DNA of 64,000 nucleotides, taken from the NCBI GenBank assembly GCA_900540895.1, contig UQHV01000003.1, positions 62,001-126,000 of the forward strand. Reading direction: 5' to 3'. Source of the DNA: an uncultured Collinsella sp. Lineage in GTDB: Bacteria; Actinomycetota; Coriobacteriia; Coriobacteriales; Coriobacteriaceae. The translations under genes were made by a program, and so were the position numbers. Positions 53,950 to 63,979 of the stretch are shown in pieces (position 1 is the stretch's first letter; each line of letters starts with the position of its first letter). Under the pieces are notes generated by a model. That model saw only the letters and a program-made list of their open reading frames with translations, was not told the DNA's origin and did not search any database.

Positions 53950-55431
53950 CTAGCGTACCCCCTTCAAAGGTCCCTCAACGAGCCACGAGCCAGTGTCCTC
54001 CAACAGCACCTCGCTGGGGTCGCAGCCCAGCTCGCGCGCTAGGATTGCCACCACGCGGCTCTGGCAAAAACCACTTTGGCACCGACCCATGCCGGCACGG
54101 CAGCGGCGCTTGACGCCCTCGACGGAAACCGCGCCCGGGCGGCGTCGGATCGCGGCAACAATCTCGGCCTCGGGCACCGTCTCGCAGCGGCAGACAATCT
54201 GCCCCCATGCAGGGTCGGACTCAATGAGCTCCTCCTTGCGCGCAAGCGGCGCACGGTCGAAGTCGTCCGGCGCGAGGCGAATCGGATCCCAATCGGCCCG
54301 CTCGCGCAGGGCAACACCGGCATCGCGTAAGATCTGCTCCATGCGCTCGGCAATGGCCGGCGCGCTCGCCACGCCCGGCGACTGAATGCCCGCCGCCTGG
54401 AACAGTCCCGGCACCACGGCCGACTGTCCAATAAAAAAGTCGTTCGTTCCCTTAATGACCGGGCGTCCACCGGCAAACGCGCGCACCACGCGACGCGTGT
54501 CCAGATCGGGTACCAGCTTGCGCGCGCCGCTCAGCAGCGCATTGACATCGCTCGCATAGGTCTGCGTGTCGCCGGGCTCACGCACGGCAGCGGTCGCGGT
54601 AATCACGGTGTTGCCGTGTACGGTACCCGTGACGATAACGCCCTTGGACACTGGCGTTGGAACGGGGTAGAGCGGCATGAGCGCACGAGGCTCCTTGTCC
54701 AGCACCACGATGTTGCCCTGGCGCCAGACCATCTGGAAGTCCTCGGCGCCCACCATATGCGAGATGTCCGCGGCACCGTTGCCCGCGGCGTTGATCAGGT
54801 AACGGCAACGCACGTCGCCGGCGGGCGTCAACAGCGTAAAGCGTGCGCGGACCTTGCCGTCGGCTGAAACGTCCTCGTCGTGCGAGCCAGCAACCTCAAT
54901 GGCCTCCACCGGTGCGGAGCGCATAAACGTCACGCCGTTGGCAACCGCGTTCTCCAGCGTGGCGATGGCCACTTCAAACGGGTCAACGTAACCGGTCGAG
55001 GGACACCACAGCGCGCATGTTGCGTCGGCACTGGCACGCGGTTCAAGTTCGTGGATGCGCTCGGGGCCAATGATTGACAGCTCGGGTACGCCGTTCGCCA
55101 GCCCATTGCGGCGCAGCTTCTCCAGGTGTGCGCGGTCCTCGTCGCTAAAGCCCAGCACCATCGACCCGGTGCGGCGGAACAAAAAGCCCAGCTCCTGGGC
55201 CCAGGTGCCATACAGCTCGCAACCACGGGCGTTGACCTGCGCCTTTACCGTGCCCGGCGTAGGATCGTAGCCGGCGTGCACCAGGCCGCCGTTGGCCTTC
55301 GACGCGCCCAGCGCAATGTCGTTGGCCGCCTCGACCACACAAATGGACAAGTCATAGCGCGCGAGCTGCCGCGCGATGGCGCACCCGGTGATGCCCGCGC
55401 CTACAATCGCGATATCAAACGTTTCTGCCAC
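53950..55431 (-). CDS. FAD-dependent oxidoreductase of the GlpA/glycerol-3-phosphate dehydrogenase type
   Basis: A 493-residue flavoprotein. It begins MAETFDIAIVGAGITGCAIARQLARYDLSICVVEAANDIALGASKANGGLVHAGYD, the DAO/GlpA-type FAD site. After 390 residues comes a BFD-like [2Fe-2S] domain with CRCETVPEAEI and CRAGMGRCQSGFC, as in GlpA of anaerobes. In such operons it acts with the next gene and a DUF1667 protein to oxidise glycerol-3-phosphate or a 2-hydroxyacid; the substrate here is uncertain. It is the first gene of the minus-strand operon, whose distal part is damaged by the IS. Confidence 0.82.
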   Translation of the reverse strand: MAETFDIAIVGAGITGCAIARQLARYDLSICVVEAANDIALGASKANGGLVHAGYDPTPGTVKAQVNARGCELYGTWAQELGFLFRRTGSMVLGFSDEDRAHLEKLRRNGLANGVPELSIIGPERIHELEPRASADATCALWCPSTGYVDPFEVAIATLENAVANGVTFMRSAPVEAIEVAGSHDEDVSADGKVRARFTLLTPAGDVRCRYLINAAGNGAADISHMVGAEDFQMVWRQGNIVVLDKEPRALMPLYPVPTPVSKGVIVTGTVHGNTVITATAAVREPGDTQTYASDVNALLSGARKLVPDLDTRRVVRAFAGGRPVIKGTNDFFIGQSAVVPGLFQAAGIQSPGVASAPAIAERMEQILRDAGVALRERADWDPIRLAPDDFDRAPLARKEELIESDPAWGQIVCRCETVPEAEIVAAIRRRPGAVSVEGVKRRCRAGMGRCQSGFCQSRVVAILARELGCDPSEVLLEDTGSWLVEGPLKGVR

Positions 55432-55590
55432 AGTGCCTCCCAGACGAGTTGACAGGCCGTCAATAGGACTATCCTACGGTCTGCACACCCCCAGTGCGGC
55501 GGCAATGCGGTGAACAGCCCCGCTGTATCCGCCAACGGCAGGACTCGGGAGCATCGATGACCTTGTCTTCCGCCCCTGGTATCAGAGGTT

Positions 55591-55809
55591 TGTCTCGTTT
55601 TGTAACAGTAAGCAGAAGAGTTGGGTTCCAGATGTTGCAGATCGAGACGTTTGCCAGGCGGCTCCTCTGTTTGTCTTGATTTGTAACAGTAAGAGGGGTT
55701 TTGGGGCCCTAGATGTTACAGATCGAGATTGAAGTCGGGGAGGGACCCCTGTGTCTCGATCTGTAACACCTAGACCCGAATTTGCCGAGCAACTGTTACA
55801 GATTGAGAT
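55591..55809. repeat. Array of six alternating 16-bp sites (three palindromes) between divergent genes
   Basis: Sites of the form TGTCTCGATCTGTAACA and its inverse TGTTACAGATCGAGA alternate at about 55591, 55633, 55672, 55714, 55752 and 55794. They make three hairpins of 57-58 bp with loops of about 25 bases, separated by 22-24 bases. Site-to-site distances are 42, 39, 42, 38 and 42 bases. The arms are conserved and the loops are not. The remaining parts of the 478-base gap (55432-55590 and 55810-55909) show no gene. It is not CRISPR, since no unit is a long direct repeat. Confidence 0.8.
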
Positions 55810-55909
55810 GTTTGTGTCTGTGGCCGCCGCTGGGTCCCACCAGGGTCCCGCTCGAACGACCCCCGTGTTAAACTAATCCGGACTGTAAATATTCCGAAAG
55901 GTACCCGTA

Positions 55910-56341
55910 ATGTCCAAGTACATCTCCGAGCTCATGTCGCCGCAGCTTATGGGCGTCGTCTATGCCTTCGTTGGCTTTATCATCGCCCTGTATGTGCTGT
56001 CGGTCGTCTATGTGTTCATCGACGCTCGCCGCCGCGGCGCCAGCGCCTACGTGGCATGGGGCATCATCGCCCTCATCCCGTTTGTGGGCCTCATCTCCTA
56101 CCTGGTCCTGCGCCCGCACTCCTATGCGTCCGACCGCGAGGAGCAGGAGCTGGACATGGCCCTGCGCGAGCGCCAGCTTGCCCAGTACGGTACCTGCCCG
56201 CAGTGCGGCGCGCCCATCGAGAAGGACTTCGTCGTTTGCCCGGTGTGCGATACCCAGGTTCGCAACGTCTGCCCCAGCTGCCATCGCCCGCTCGATGCGC
56301 ACTGGAAGGTCTGCCCCTACTGCCGAACTCGCATCCAGTAA
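55910..56341 (+). CDS. Small membrane protein with a double zinc ribbon
   Basis: A 143-residue protein. Two hydrophobic helices (about 13-37 and 46-66, the second AWGIIALIPFVGLISYLVL) resemble a phospholipase-D-nuclease N-terminal type membrane anchor. The cytoplasmic tail has CPQCGAPIEKDFVVCPVC and CPSCHRPLDAHWKVCPYC, two zinc ribbons. Such proteins are common in Actinobacteria and have no defined function. ATG 55910 follows GAAAGG. Confidence 0.75.
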   Translation: MSKYISELMSPQLMGVVYAFVGFIIALYVLSVVYVFIDARRRGASAYVAWGIIALIPFVGLISYLVLRPHSYASDREEQELDMALRERQLAQYGTCPQCGAPIEKDFVVCPVCDTQVRNVCPSCHRPLDAHWKVCPYCRTRIQ

Positions 56342-56439
56342 CGCATCCATCGCCGGGCCGGCCGCAAGCCACGGGCACCGCGCGTTCTGCGCAAGCCACA
56401 CGCGCGTCCCGCCCACACGATGAAGCATGCGTAGAAAAT

Positions 56440-56470
56440 CGCCCGCCGTGCCATTAAGGTGCGGCGGGCG
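56440..56470. terminator. GC-rich hairpin between the zinc-ribbon gene and thrS
   Basis: CGCCCGCCGTGCC pairs along 13 positions (two G-T) with GGTGCGGCGGGCG around ATTAA. CTTGTAT follows on the plus strand and ATTTTC on the minus strand, so it is an imperfect terminator that could also sit in the thrS leader. Confidence 0.5.
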
Positions 56471-56569
56471 CTTGTATACCAAGGCAACCTGCCTATAATG
56501 ATGCAAGTCAAAAACGCCGAGCGCATCGCACGCACTTGCATCAGGCATCCGAGAGGAGAAAACATACCC

Positions 56570-58333
<1,764 letters not shown>

Positions 58334-58358
58334 GGCAAGCTTCACAACAATTAACAAA

Positions 58359-58391
58359 GGCGACCGTCCATAAAGGGCGGTCGCCTTTTTT
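58359..58391 (+). terminator. Terminator of thrS
   Basis: GGCGACCG and CGGTCGCC form an 8-bp stem (extended by CC/GG) around ATAAA-type loop bases, followed by TTTTTT. Confidence 0.9.
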
Positions 58392-58405
58392 CATGCCCAA
58401 ATAAG

Positions 58406-58433
58406 AAAAGCCGCTGGTTGAGCGGCTTTTTTT
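58406..58433 (+). terminator. Second terminator after thrS
   Basis: AAAAGCCGCT and AGCGGCTTTT pair around GGTTG and run into TTT. Tandem terminators isolate the polysaccharide cluster from thrS. Confidence 0.85.
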
Positions 58434-58531
58434 GTTGCACAAAAAGGTACAGGTTTTTATAGAGGGGTATGGAGATGCACCTACTAGCAGTACATTTTGC
58501 GTAATCTGGGCAAACGCTGATTAATTGCTCG

Positions 58532-58537
58532 TATAAT
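58532..58537 (+). promoter_or_regulatory. -10 box of the antiterminator/polysaccharide operon
   Basis: A perfect TATAAT at 58532-58537 lies 124 bases before the antiterminator ATG. No good -35 is seen at 17 bases. The long leader (58538-58660) contains no gene. Confidence 0.45.
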
Positions 58538-58660
58538 GTCTTCTGTCGAAAGATACAAAAATCTGTACTTTTGCGACTGCGCCTAGCTGCGAGCGAGAAG
58601 CCTGTTCTAAACGCCCCTGCATTTGCGTGCATCGCAAAGCCAAAAAGAGGGGGCGAGAAC

Positions 58661-59251
58661 ATGGAACAGACGGCACGGCGCCAAGAGCAGCTGCCGGGCG
58701 CTTTTAACGGCGCCACCACCAACAGCCAGCACGGCCGCGTCCGCTGGTATCTGGTCCACACCCCCATTGGAAAAGAGCGCGAGACCTGCGAAAAGGTTCG
58801 CCGCATTATCCCGCACGACCTTATGCAGGACGCTTTTGTGATGCAAAAGGAGTTCTGGTTTAAGCGGGACGGCGCATGGTCGCTCCAAACCAAACCTATG
58901 TACAAGGAATATTTCTTCGTCGCCACGCACGATGCCGCTGCGCTCGATAGGGCTTTGGCCCAGTTGAGCTTTGGCTGTCGCATCGCCGGTAGTAGGGAGC
59001 GGGCGTACATGCCCATGCCGGACGATGCGCAGGATTGGTACCGCAGCGTGCTGGACGACGACGGCGTGGTGCGCAACAGCGTCGCCCGCATAGAAGACGG
59101 CGTGTTGCACATAGAGCAGGGGCCCTTGGTGGGGCAAGAGGCCCGCGTGCATAAGATCGACCGTCGCAAGCGCTGGTGCCTGGTGGACGTAGGCGAAGGC
59201 GATTCCAGTTTTAGGGAAGTGCTTCCGCTCGACGTTCCCATCAAAACGTAA
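58661..59251 (+). CDS. loaP: LoaP-like NusG paralogue, transcription antiterminator
   Basis: A 196-residue NusG family protein. The NGN domain runs from RVRWYLVHTPIGKERETCEKVRRIIP to about residue 125, with YKEYFFV typical of the fold. The KOW part contains RNSVARIEDGVLHIEQGPLVGQEARVHKIDRRKRWCLVDV, a pattern (GPL-x-G-x-E...KIDRxKR) characteristic of LoaP, the operon-specific antiterminator of polysaccharide and secondary-metabolite clusters. ATG 58661 follows AGAGGGGGCG. As first gene of the cluster it probably lets RNA polymerase read through the long downstream operon. A generic NusG is less likely because of its length and location. Confidence 0.82.
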   Translation: MEQTARRQEQLPGAFNGATTNSQHGRVRWYLVHTPIGKERETCEKVRRIIPHDLMQDAFVMQKEFWFKRDGAWSLQTKPMYKEYFFVATHDAAALDRALAQLSFGCRIAGSRERAYMPMPDDAQDWYRSVLDDDGVVRNSVARIEDGVLHIEQGPLVGQEARVHKIDRRKRWCLVDVGEGDSSFREVLPLDVPIKT

Positions 59252-59299
59252 GGGAGACGTTGCACTAGCTGTTCGTTCGCATTTTTGAATTAACCGATT

Positions 59300-59308
59300 G
59301 GGGGGGGG
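59300..59308 (+). repeat. Nine-G homopolymer tract
   Basis: Nine consecutive G lie between the antiterminator and the first transferase gene, just before a GGAGG ribosome site. Such tracts change length by slippage and can alter expression. Confidence 0.8.
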
Positions 59309-59337
59309 TCCTGGAGGACAGGGCCGTACGTTGGACT

Positions 59338-60039
59338 TTGGCTGCTAAAGAAGTAACAGAGAGCTGTGTATCTGTGGGGGACGCACTGGCCATTAAAGAG
59401 ATTAAACCGAGCGGCACGGTTGGTTATCGCTTTATTAAAAGGCTGTTTGATCTGGTGTTCAGTCTTTTGATGAGTGTGCTGCTGTTCATTCCTATCGCCA
59501 TTGTGTGTGCACTCATTAGCCTTGAATCGCCCGGCAGCCCTATGTATACGCAAGAGCGCGTTGGCAAGGGTGGAAAGACAATCAAGATTTTTAAGCTTCG
59601 TAGCATGGTCGCCGATGCGGGTGACGTGCAGAAGTATTTGAGTCCTGAGCAACTGCATCAGTGGGAAGTCGAGCGCAAGGTCGATGACGATCCCCGCATT
59701 ACTAAGATCGGTCAGTTTATTCGCAAGTGCTCCATCGATGAGATGCCTCAGTTTCTTAATGTGCTGAATGGTGATCTGTCCGTAATTGGTCCCCGCCCCA
59801 TTACAAGGGATGAGCTTGAGCAGCATTTTTCGGATGAGGAAAAGGCTGAGTTGCTCTCTGTCCAGCCTGGAATTACTGGACTTTGGCAGGCGACTGATCG
59901 TAATGAGGCGACTTTCGAAAGTGGCCTGCGTCAAAAGATAGAGCTTCGTTACGTTCAGAACCGCTGCTTTCGCATGGATTGGAAATGCTTTGCTGGCACT
60001 TTTGGTGCCATGTTTGGCAAGAAGAGGACGGGGCGATAG
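59338..60039 (+). CDS. Undecaprenyl-phosphate sugar phosphotransferase (WbaP/PglC-type)
   Basis: About 233 residues. One hydrophobic helix (LVFSLLMSVLLFIPIAIVCALI) serves as membrane anchor, followed by QERVGKGGKTIKIFKLRSMV, the DDPRITKIGQFIRKCSIDEMPQFLNVLNGDLSVIGPRP core and GITGLWQ of the bacterial sugar transferase family. It attaches the first sugar phosphate to the lipid carrier. The start is unclear: TTG 59338 is the first usual start codon in frame but lies 20 bases from GGAGG. AT-richer than the genes upstream of 58500. It is followed directly by the next gene. Confidence 0.87.
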   Translation: MAAKEVTESCVSVGDALAIKEIKPSGTVGYRFIKRLFDLVFSLLMSVLLFIPIAIVCALISLESPGSPMYTQERVGKGGKTIKIFKLRSMVADAGDVQKYLSPEQLHQWEVERKVDDDPRITKIGQFIRKCSIDEMPQFLNVLNGDLSVIGPRPITRDELEQHFSDEEKAELLSVQPGITGLWQATDRNEATFESGLRQKIELRYVQNRCFRMDWKCFAGTFGAMFGKKRTGR

Positions 60040-61056
60040 ATGGGTTATCGTATTTTGCTTATAGCTCCAACTTTCTTCGGGTATCGTGATCAGGTGCGTG
60101 ACGAGCTTTCCCGCCAAGGTCATAGCGTTGTATGTGTTGATGACCGTCCAAGCGAGTCTGTCTCCTTCAGGTCCCTTGCGAAGATCAGCTATAGACTCAT
60201 CGATGGGCAGATTGCTAAGTACGCTGAATCTCTTAAGGAGAATGTCGCGACAGGTGATTATGATTTGCTGATCTTCATGGGTGGCATGTCTTTTTGTTTC
60301 ACCCGCGATCAGTTTTCATCCATCAGGTCTACAAGCAACGCTCGTTTTGTCTCGTACCTTTGGGATGCTTTCAACAATTGCGAGCGTTTCGGTGCCTGCC
60401 GGGATCTATTTGACGATGTTTATTCTTTTGAGCCGTCCGATTGTGAGCGTTATGGTCTGAAGTTTCGCCCTCTTTTTTTCTCGGGGGCATACGATGGCCT
60501 GCCTCTTGTCCCGGACGGTGGATTCACCTATGACGCGTGCTTCATAGGGAGTGTGCACCAGCCGAGCAAATTTGAGGCGGTTAGCTCTATCTGCGACAAC
60601 CTCGAATCGCAGGGCCTGCGGGTGTTTCGTTATTTTTTTATGCCGTCGAAGTCGGCGGCTTTGTTGCGCCGCCTTACGAACTCCGCCTATCGGGGCGTGG
60701 AGTTCAGCTTTGACTCGCTTCCGGCCGAAAAGATAGTCGAGATCTATGCGAGATCCAAAGCAATAGTCGATTCTCCCCAGGCTGGACAGCGTGGCCTTAC
60801 CATGCGCACTCTCGAGACCATCGGAGCGCATAGAAAGCTGATCACTGCTAATCCTGATGCGGCTTTCTACGATTTCGCGAGTAAAGGTGATGTCGCCGTG
60901 TGGCGTGGGAAGGGTAGCGTCTCCCCTCAATTCTTTACGACGCCTTATCGGGAGCTTCCTGATGAAGTGTATCGCAGTTATTCAATTGAAACCTTTGTGA
61001 ATGCCCTGTTGGGCAATGAGCCAGCCTACAAAGGCTACGAGAAAGGCAACTTATGA
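60040..61056 (+). CDS. Glycosyltransferase-like protein (CgeB-like)
   Basis: A 338-residue protein that begins MGYRILLIAPTFFGYRDQVRDEL, a GT-B-like N-terminus. The C-terminal half has YDACFIGSVHQPSKFEAV, VDSPQAGQRGLTMRTLETIGAHRKLITAN and DVAVW, resembling CgeB-type and family 1-like glycosyltransferases of polysaccharide clusters. The acceptor and donor are unknown. Its stop overlaps the next start. Confidence 0.65.
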   Translation: MGYRILLIAPTFFGYRDQVRDELSRQGHSVVCVDDRPSESVSFRSLAKISYRLIDGQIAKYAESLKENVATGDYDLLIFMGGMSFCFTRDQFSSIRSTSNARFVSYLWDAFNNCERFGACRDLFDDVYSFEPSDCERYGLKFRPLFFSGAYDGLPLVPDGGFTYDACFIGSVHQPSKFEAVSSICDNLESQGLRVFRYFFMPSKSAALLRRLTNSAYRGVEFSFDSLPAEKIVEIYARSKAIVDSPQAGQRGLTMRTLETIGAHRKLITANPDAAFYDFASKGDVAVWRGKGSVSPQFFTTPYRELPDEVYRSYSIETFVNALLGNEPAYKGYEKGNL

Positions 61057-61889
61057 GGATTATGGTCACCGGCGCCGACGGTTATATCGGAAGGGGAGTC
61101 GTCTCTCAACTCCTGGATGCAGGGCACAAGGTCATGGCCATGGGGCTCTGCTCGTGCGGGCTGAGCCACGATAATCTTGAGGAGCACGTCGGCGATGTGT
61201 TCTCCTACGATTTCCAGTCCAACGAGAACCCGGATGTCCTGTTGCACCTTGCCTGGCGAAACGGCTTCTCACATAATGATATTTCGCACCTGGATGACCT
61301 CTCTAAGCACTACCTGATTATCAAGGCGGCGCTCGAGGCGGGCGTCAAGCGAATTGCCGTTATGGGTTCTATGCACGAGGTCGGTTACCACGAGGGTGCC
61401 GTTGACGAGAACACCCCCTGCAATCCCACTACGCCCTACGGCGTTGCGAAGAACGCCCTCCGGCAACTCACTGGAGAGCTCTGTCGCCAACATGGTGCCC
61501 AGATGCAGTGGCTCCGCGGGTTTTATCTCGTTTCGAACGACGGACGCGGATGCTCCATCTTCTCGAAGATCGTCGCGGCTGAGCGCGAGGGTAAGGACGA
61601 GTTCCCGTTCACGAGTGGGCGATGCAAATACGATTTCCTTCCTTATGAAGAGTTCTGCCGACAGGTTGTCGCCGTCGTCGAGCAGGATGAGGTGAACGGC
61701 ATCATCAACATCTGCTCCGGTGAGCCAATCAGCCTTGGTGATTACATCGAGCACTTTATTAATGATAACGGCTTCTCGATCAAGCTCGGTTACGGCAAGT
61801 ACCCCGATCGCCCGTATGATTCGCCCGCTATCTGGGGCGATGCATCAAAGATTCGCAAGATTCTTGCGGCGAGGAGTAGCCTTGATTAA
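61053..61889 (+). CDS. NAD-dependent epimerase/dehydratase
   Basis: A 278-residue extended short-chain dehydrogenase with the Rossmann motif VTGADGYIGRGVVSQLL, LLHLAWRNGF and the catalytic YGVAKNALRQL (Tyr-x-x-x-Lys). It would modify a nucleotide sugar for the polymer. The product cannot be told. It overlaps the flanking genes by 4 and 8 bases, which indicates coupled translation. Confidence 0.85.
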   Translation: MRIMVTGADGYIGRGVVSQLLDAGHKVMAMGLCSCGLSHDNLEEHVGDVFSYDFQSNENPDVLLHLAWRNGFSHNDISHLDDLSKHYLIIKAALEAGVKRIAVMGSMHEVGYHEGAVDENTPCNPTTPYGVAKNALRQLTGELCRQHGAQMQWLRGFYLVSNDGRGCSIFSKIVAAEREGKDEFPFTSGRCKYDFLPYEEFCRQVVAVVEQDEVNGIINICSGEPISLGDYIEHFINDNGFSIKLGYGKYPDRPYDSPAIWGDASKIRKILAARSSLD

Positions 61890-62460
61890 CCAATACTCCC
61901 TTGGGGAGTTTGTCGGTAACTGCATTTACGTCGCCTATACTAAACTTCGCTTTCCTGGGGCGAGGCTTATTAGGTTGCCATTTTACTTACGAGGTGGAAA
62001 GAAACGCTTCTCTTATGGGCATGGCCTGACGCTCGGTTATGGCTGTCGCTTTGACCTTGGTGGAGAGGGTATCGTCCTAAAAATCGGCAGCAACTGCAAG
62101 TTCAATGACAGAGTGCATATAGTCGCGCACGATTCCGTTTCGATCGGCGACAACGTACTGATGGCTTCGAATATATTTATCTCTGATACTAGTCACGGTG
62201 AATTCACCAGTACATCAGCGTGTCCTGACGTTGCGCCGGACGACAGGGAGCTTGCTACTAAGCCTACCGTCATTGGTGACAATGTCTGGATTGGCGAGGG
62301 CGTATGCGTTATGCCGGGCGTTACGATTGGCGATGGGTGTACGGTTGGCGCTAATACCGTCGTAACTAAATCGTTTCCCAGCAATACCGTACTCGCTGGG
62401 TCTCCCGCACGCGCTATCAGGAAATGGAATGATGTCTCTCAAAGTTGGGAGAGGGTGTAG
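61882..62460 (+). CDS. Hexapeptide-repeat acyltransferase
   Basis: About 192 residues ending in a left-handed beta-helix of hexapeptide repeats (IGDNVLMASNIFISDTSHG, then TVIGDNVWIGEGVCVMPGVTIGDGCTVGANTVVTKSFPSNTVLAGSPARAI). The family O-acetylates sugars. TTG 61882 with GAGGAG 8 bases upstream is the best start; it overlaps the epimerase end. Confidence 0.83.
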   Translation: MINQYSLGEFVGNCIYVAYTKLRFPGARLIRLPFYLRGGKKRFSYGHGLTLGYGCRFDLGGEGIVLKIGSNCKFNDRVHIVAHDSVSIGDNVLMASNIFISDTSHGEFTSTSACPDVAPDDRELATKPTVIGDNVWIGEGVCVMPGVTIGDGCTVGANTVVTKSFPSNTVLAGSPARAIRKWNDVSQSWERV

Positions 62461-62462
62461 CT

Positions 62463-63176
62463 ATGCTTGAAACTGCATCGGTTGCAATGGCTGTATATAA
62501 CGGGGAGCGATTCCTTGAACAGCAGATTGACTCTATCTTGGAGCAGCTCTCTTCGGATGATGAGCTTGTTATTTCCTATGACGAATCACAAGATGGCACT
62601 TTGTCACTCATTTCCAGATATGCAGAGACTGACGGACGAGTCAAGATTGTTCGTAATGCGGAGCCTGGCGTGGTCGGCAACTTCAACAACGCAATTCAGA
62701 ACTGCTGCAAGGACATCATTTTTATTAGCGACCAGGATGATATTTGGAAATCCGGCAAAAAGGATGCCATGCTTCGACTCTTGAACGAAACTGGTGCTGA
62801 CTTAGCAATACACAATGTGGTTCATATTAATGGGGAGGGTATCGTTATCTCCAAGCCGCTCTTTGAGGAATACGGTATCAGGGGAGGTTTATTGCGAAAT
62901 TTTGCTAAACCACGATACAGCGGATGCTGTATGGCTTTTCCTGCAAGCTCAAAACGACTCATCATGCCTATGCCCTCTAGTGTCGTCAATTACGATCATT
63001 GGATCGGTATGGTCTGCGAAATATTCGGAACGGTTGTCTTCGACAATCGTGTCTTTTTGGAGCATAGACTGCACGGCGGTAATGTAACGACATCGCGAAG
63101 GAAGCTCAAGATTGTTGCTGCTCAGCGAGCTAATCTCCTTTGTGAGCTTTTCAAGAAGGGGAGGACTCTTAAATGA
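62463..63176 (+). CDS. Glycosyltransferase family 2
   Basis: A 237-residue GT-A enzyme. ASVAMAVYNGERFLEQQIDSILEQL and the DESQDGT nucleotide-binding loop are followed by ISDQDDIW, the DxD metal site, and a C-terminal YDHWIGMV region. It resembles rhamnosyl- or galactosyltransferases of O-antigen clusters. It overlaps the next gene by four bases. Confidence 0.88.
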   Translation: MLETASVAMAVYNGERFLEQQIDSILEQLSSDDELVISYDESQDGTLSLISRYAETDGRVKIVRNAEPGVVGNFNNAIQNCCKDIIFISDQDDIWKSGKKDAMLRLLNETGADLAIHNVVHINGEGIVISKPLFEEYGIRGGLLRNFAKPRYSGCCMAFPASSKRLIMPMPSSVVNYDHWIGMVCEIFGTVVFDNRVFLEHRLHGGNVTTSRRKLKIVAAQRANLLCELFKKGRTLK

Positions 63177-63967
63177 GTGTTGCTTCCCTTATTGTTGTTG
63201 TCTACAACCAGACTGTGGATGATGTGCCTGTTATTAAAGCAGCCCTAAATGCGTTCGTAAGACCTGAAATCATCGTCTGTGATAATAGCACTCATGAGTA
63301 TGGCAACCGAGCAATCTGCGAGACCCTTGGTGTTTGCTATGTCGATATGGCTGGGAATAAGGGTCTTCCTGCGGCATATCGAGCTGGCATCGAGAGATGC
63401 CATGGTGATCTGGTTTGTCTGTTCGATGACGACACCGAGGTTGATCAAGATTATTTCACTGCTTTGGATGGCCTTGACGTTTCTTCACCTGACTGGGATG
63501 TTGATCTTCCGCTTGTTATGAGCGGCGATTCTGTTCTTTCACCTTGTACCTTTGACGGTTTTAGGGCCCATTCTTTTCCAGACATTAACTCTGTTTCGGA
63601 TTGTTCTGAGCTGAGTGGCATCAACAGTGGAATGATTGTAAAGCGCTCCGTATTCGAAGCTGTTTCATACGACCTTGATCTCTTCTTGGATTTGGTTGAT
63701 CACAAGTTTATTGATGATGTGAAAAAGGCTGGCATGAAGGTCGTTTACTTACGCGGTCCCCTTCTGAAGCAGAGCTATTCCCTTGCGTCAGATAACGTTG
63801 ATAAAGCATTAAAACGCTTAGCGATTTTTGAACGCGATGCACGGCATTTCTATGACAGTTCTACCCTCAGTCGCCTTTATTGCATTGGGATGCTCGCCGT
63901 AAGGAAAGCCAAGCTTTGCCTTAGATACCGAACAACTTGTTTTCTTATCTCGAACAAAGACGACTGA
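63173..63967 (+). CDS. Glycosyltransferase family 2 (rhamnosyltransferase-like)
   Basis: A 264-residue protein with SLIVVVYNQTVDD, NKGLPAAYRAGIERCHGDLVCLFDDDTEV (the donor loop and DDD metal site) and SGINSGMIVKRSVFEAV followed by DLDLFLDLVDHKF, as in rhamnosyltransferases. Its next gene seems to be rmlA, which makes dTDP-rhamnose, supporting but not proving that donor. Confidence 0.85.
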   Translation: MSVASLIVVVYNQTVDDVPVIKAALNAFVRPEIIVCDNSTHEYGNRAICETLGVCYVDMAGNKGLPAAYRAGIERCHGDLVCLFDDDTEVDQDYFTALDGLDVSSPDWDVDLPLVMSGDSVLSPCTFDGFRAHSFPDINSVSDCSELSGINSGMIVKRSVFEAVSYDLDLFLDLVDHKFIDDVKKAGMKVVYLRGPLLKQSYSLASDNVDKALKRLAIFERDARHFYDSSTLSRLYCIGMLAVRKAKLCLRYRTTCFLISNKDD

Positions 63968-63979
63968 AAGGTGTAATTA

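Noticed and set aside
55591..55809. CRISPR array
   Set aside because: Repeats alternate in orientation, are only about 16 bp and form hairpins with variable loops; no cas genes are near.
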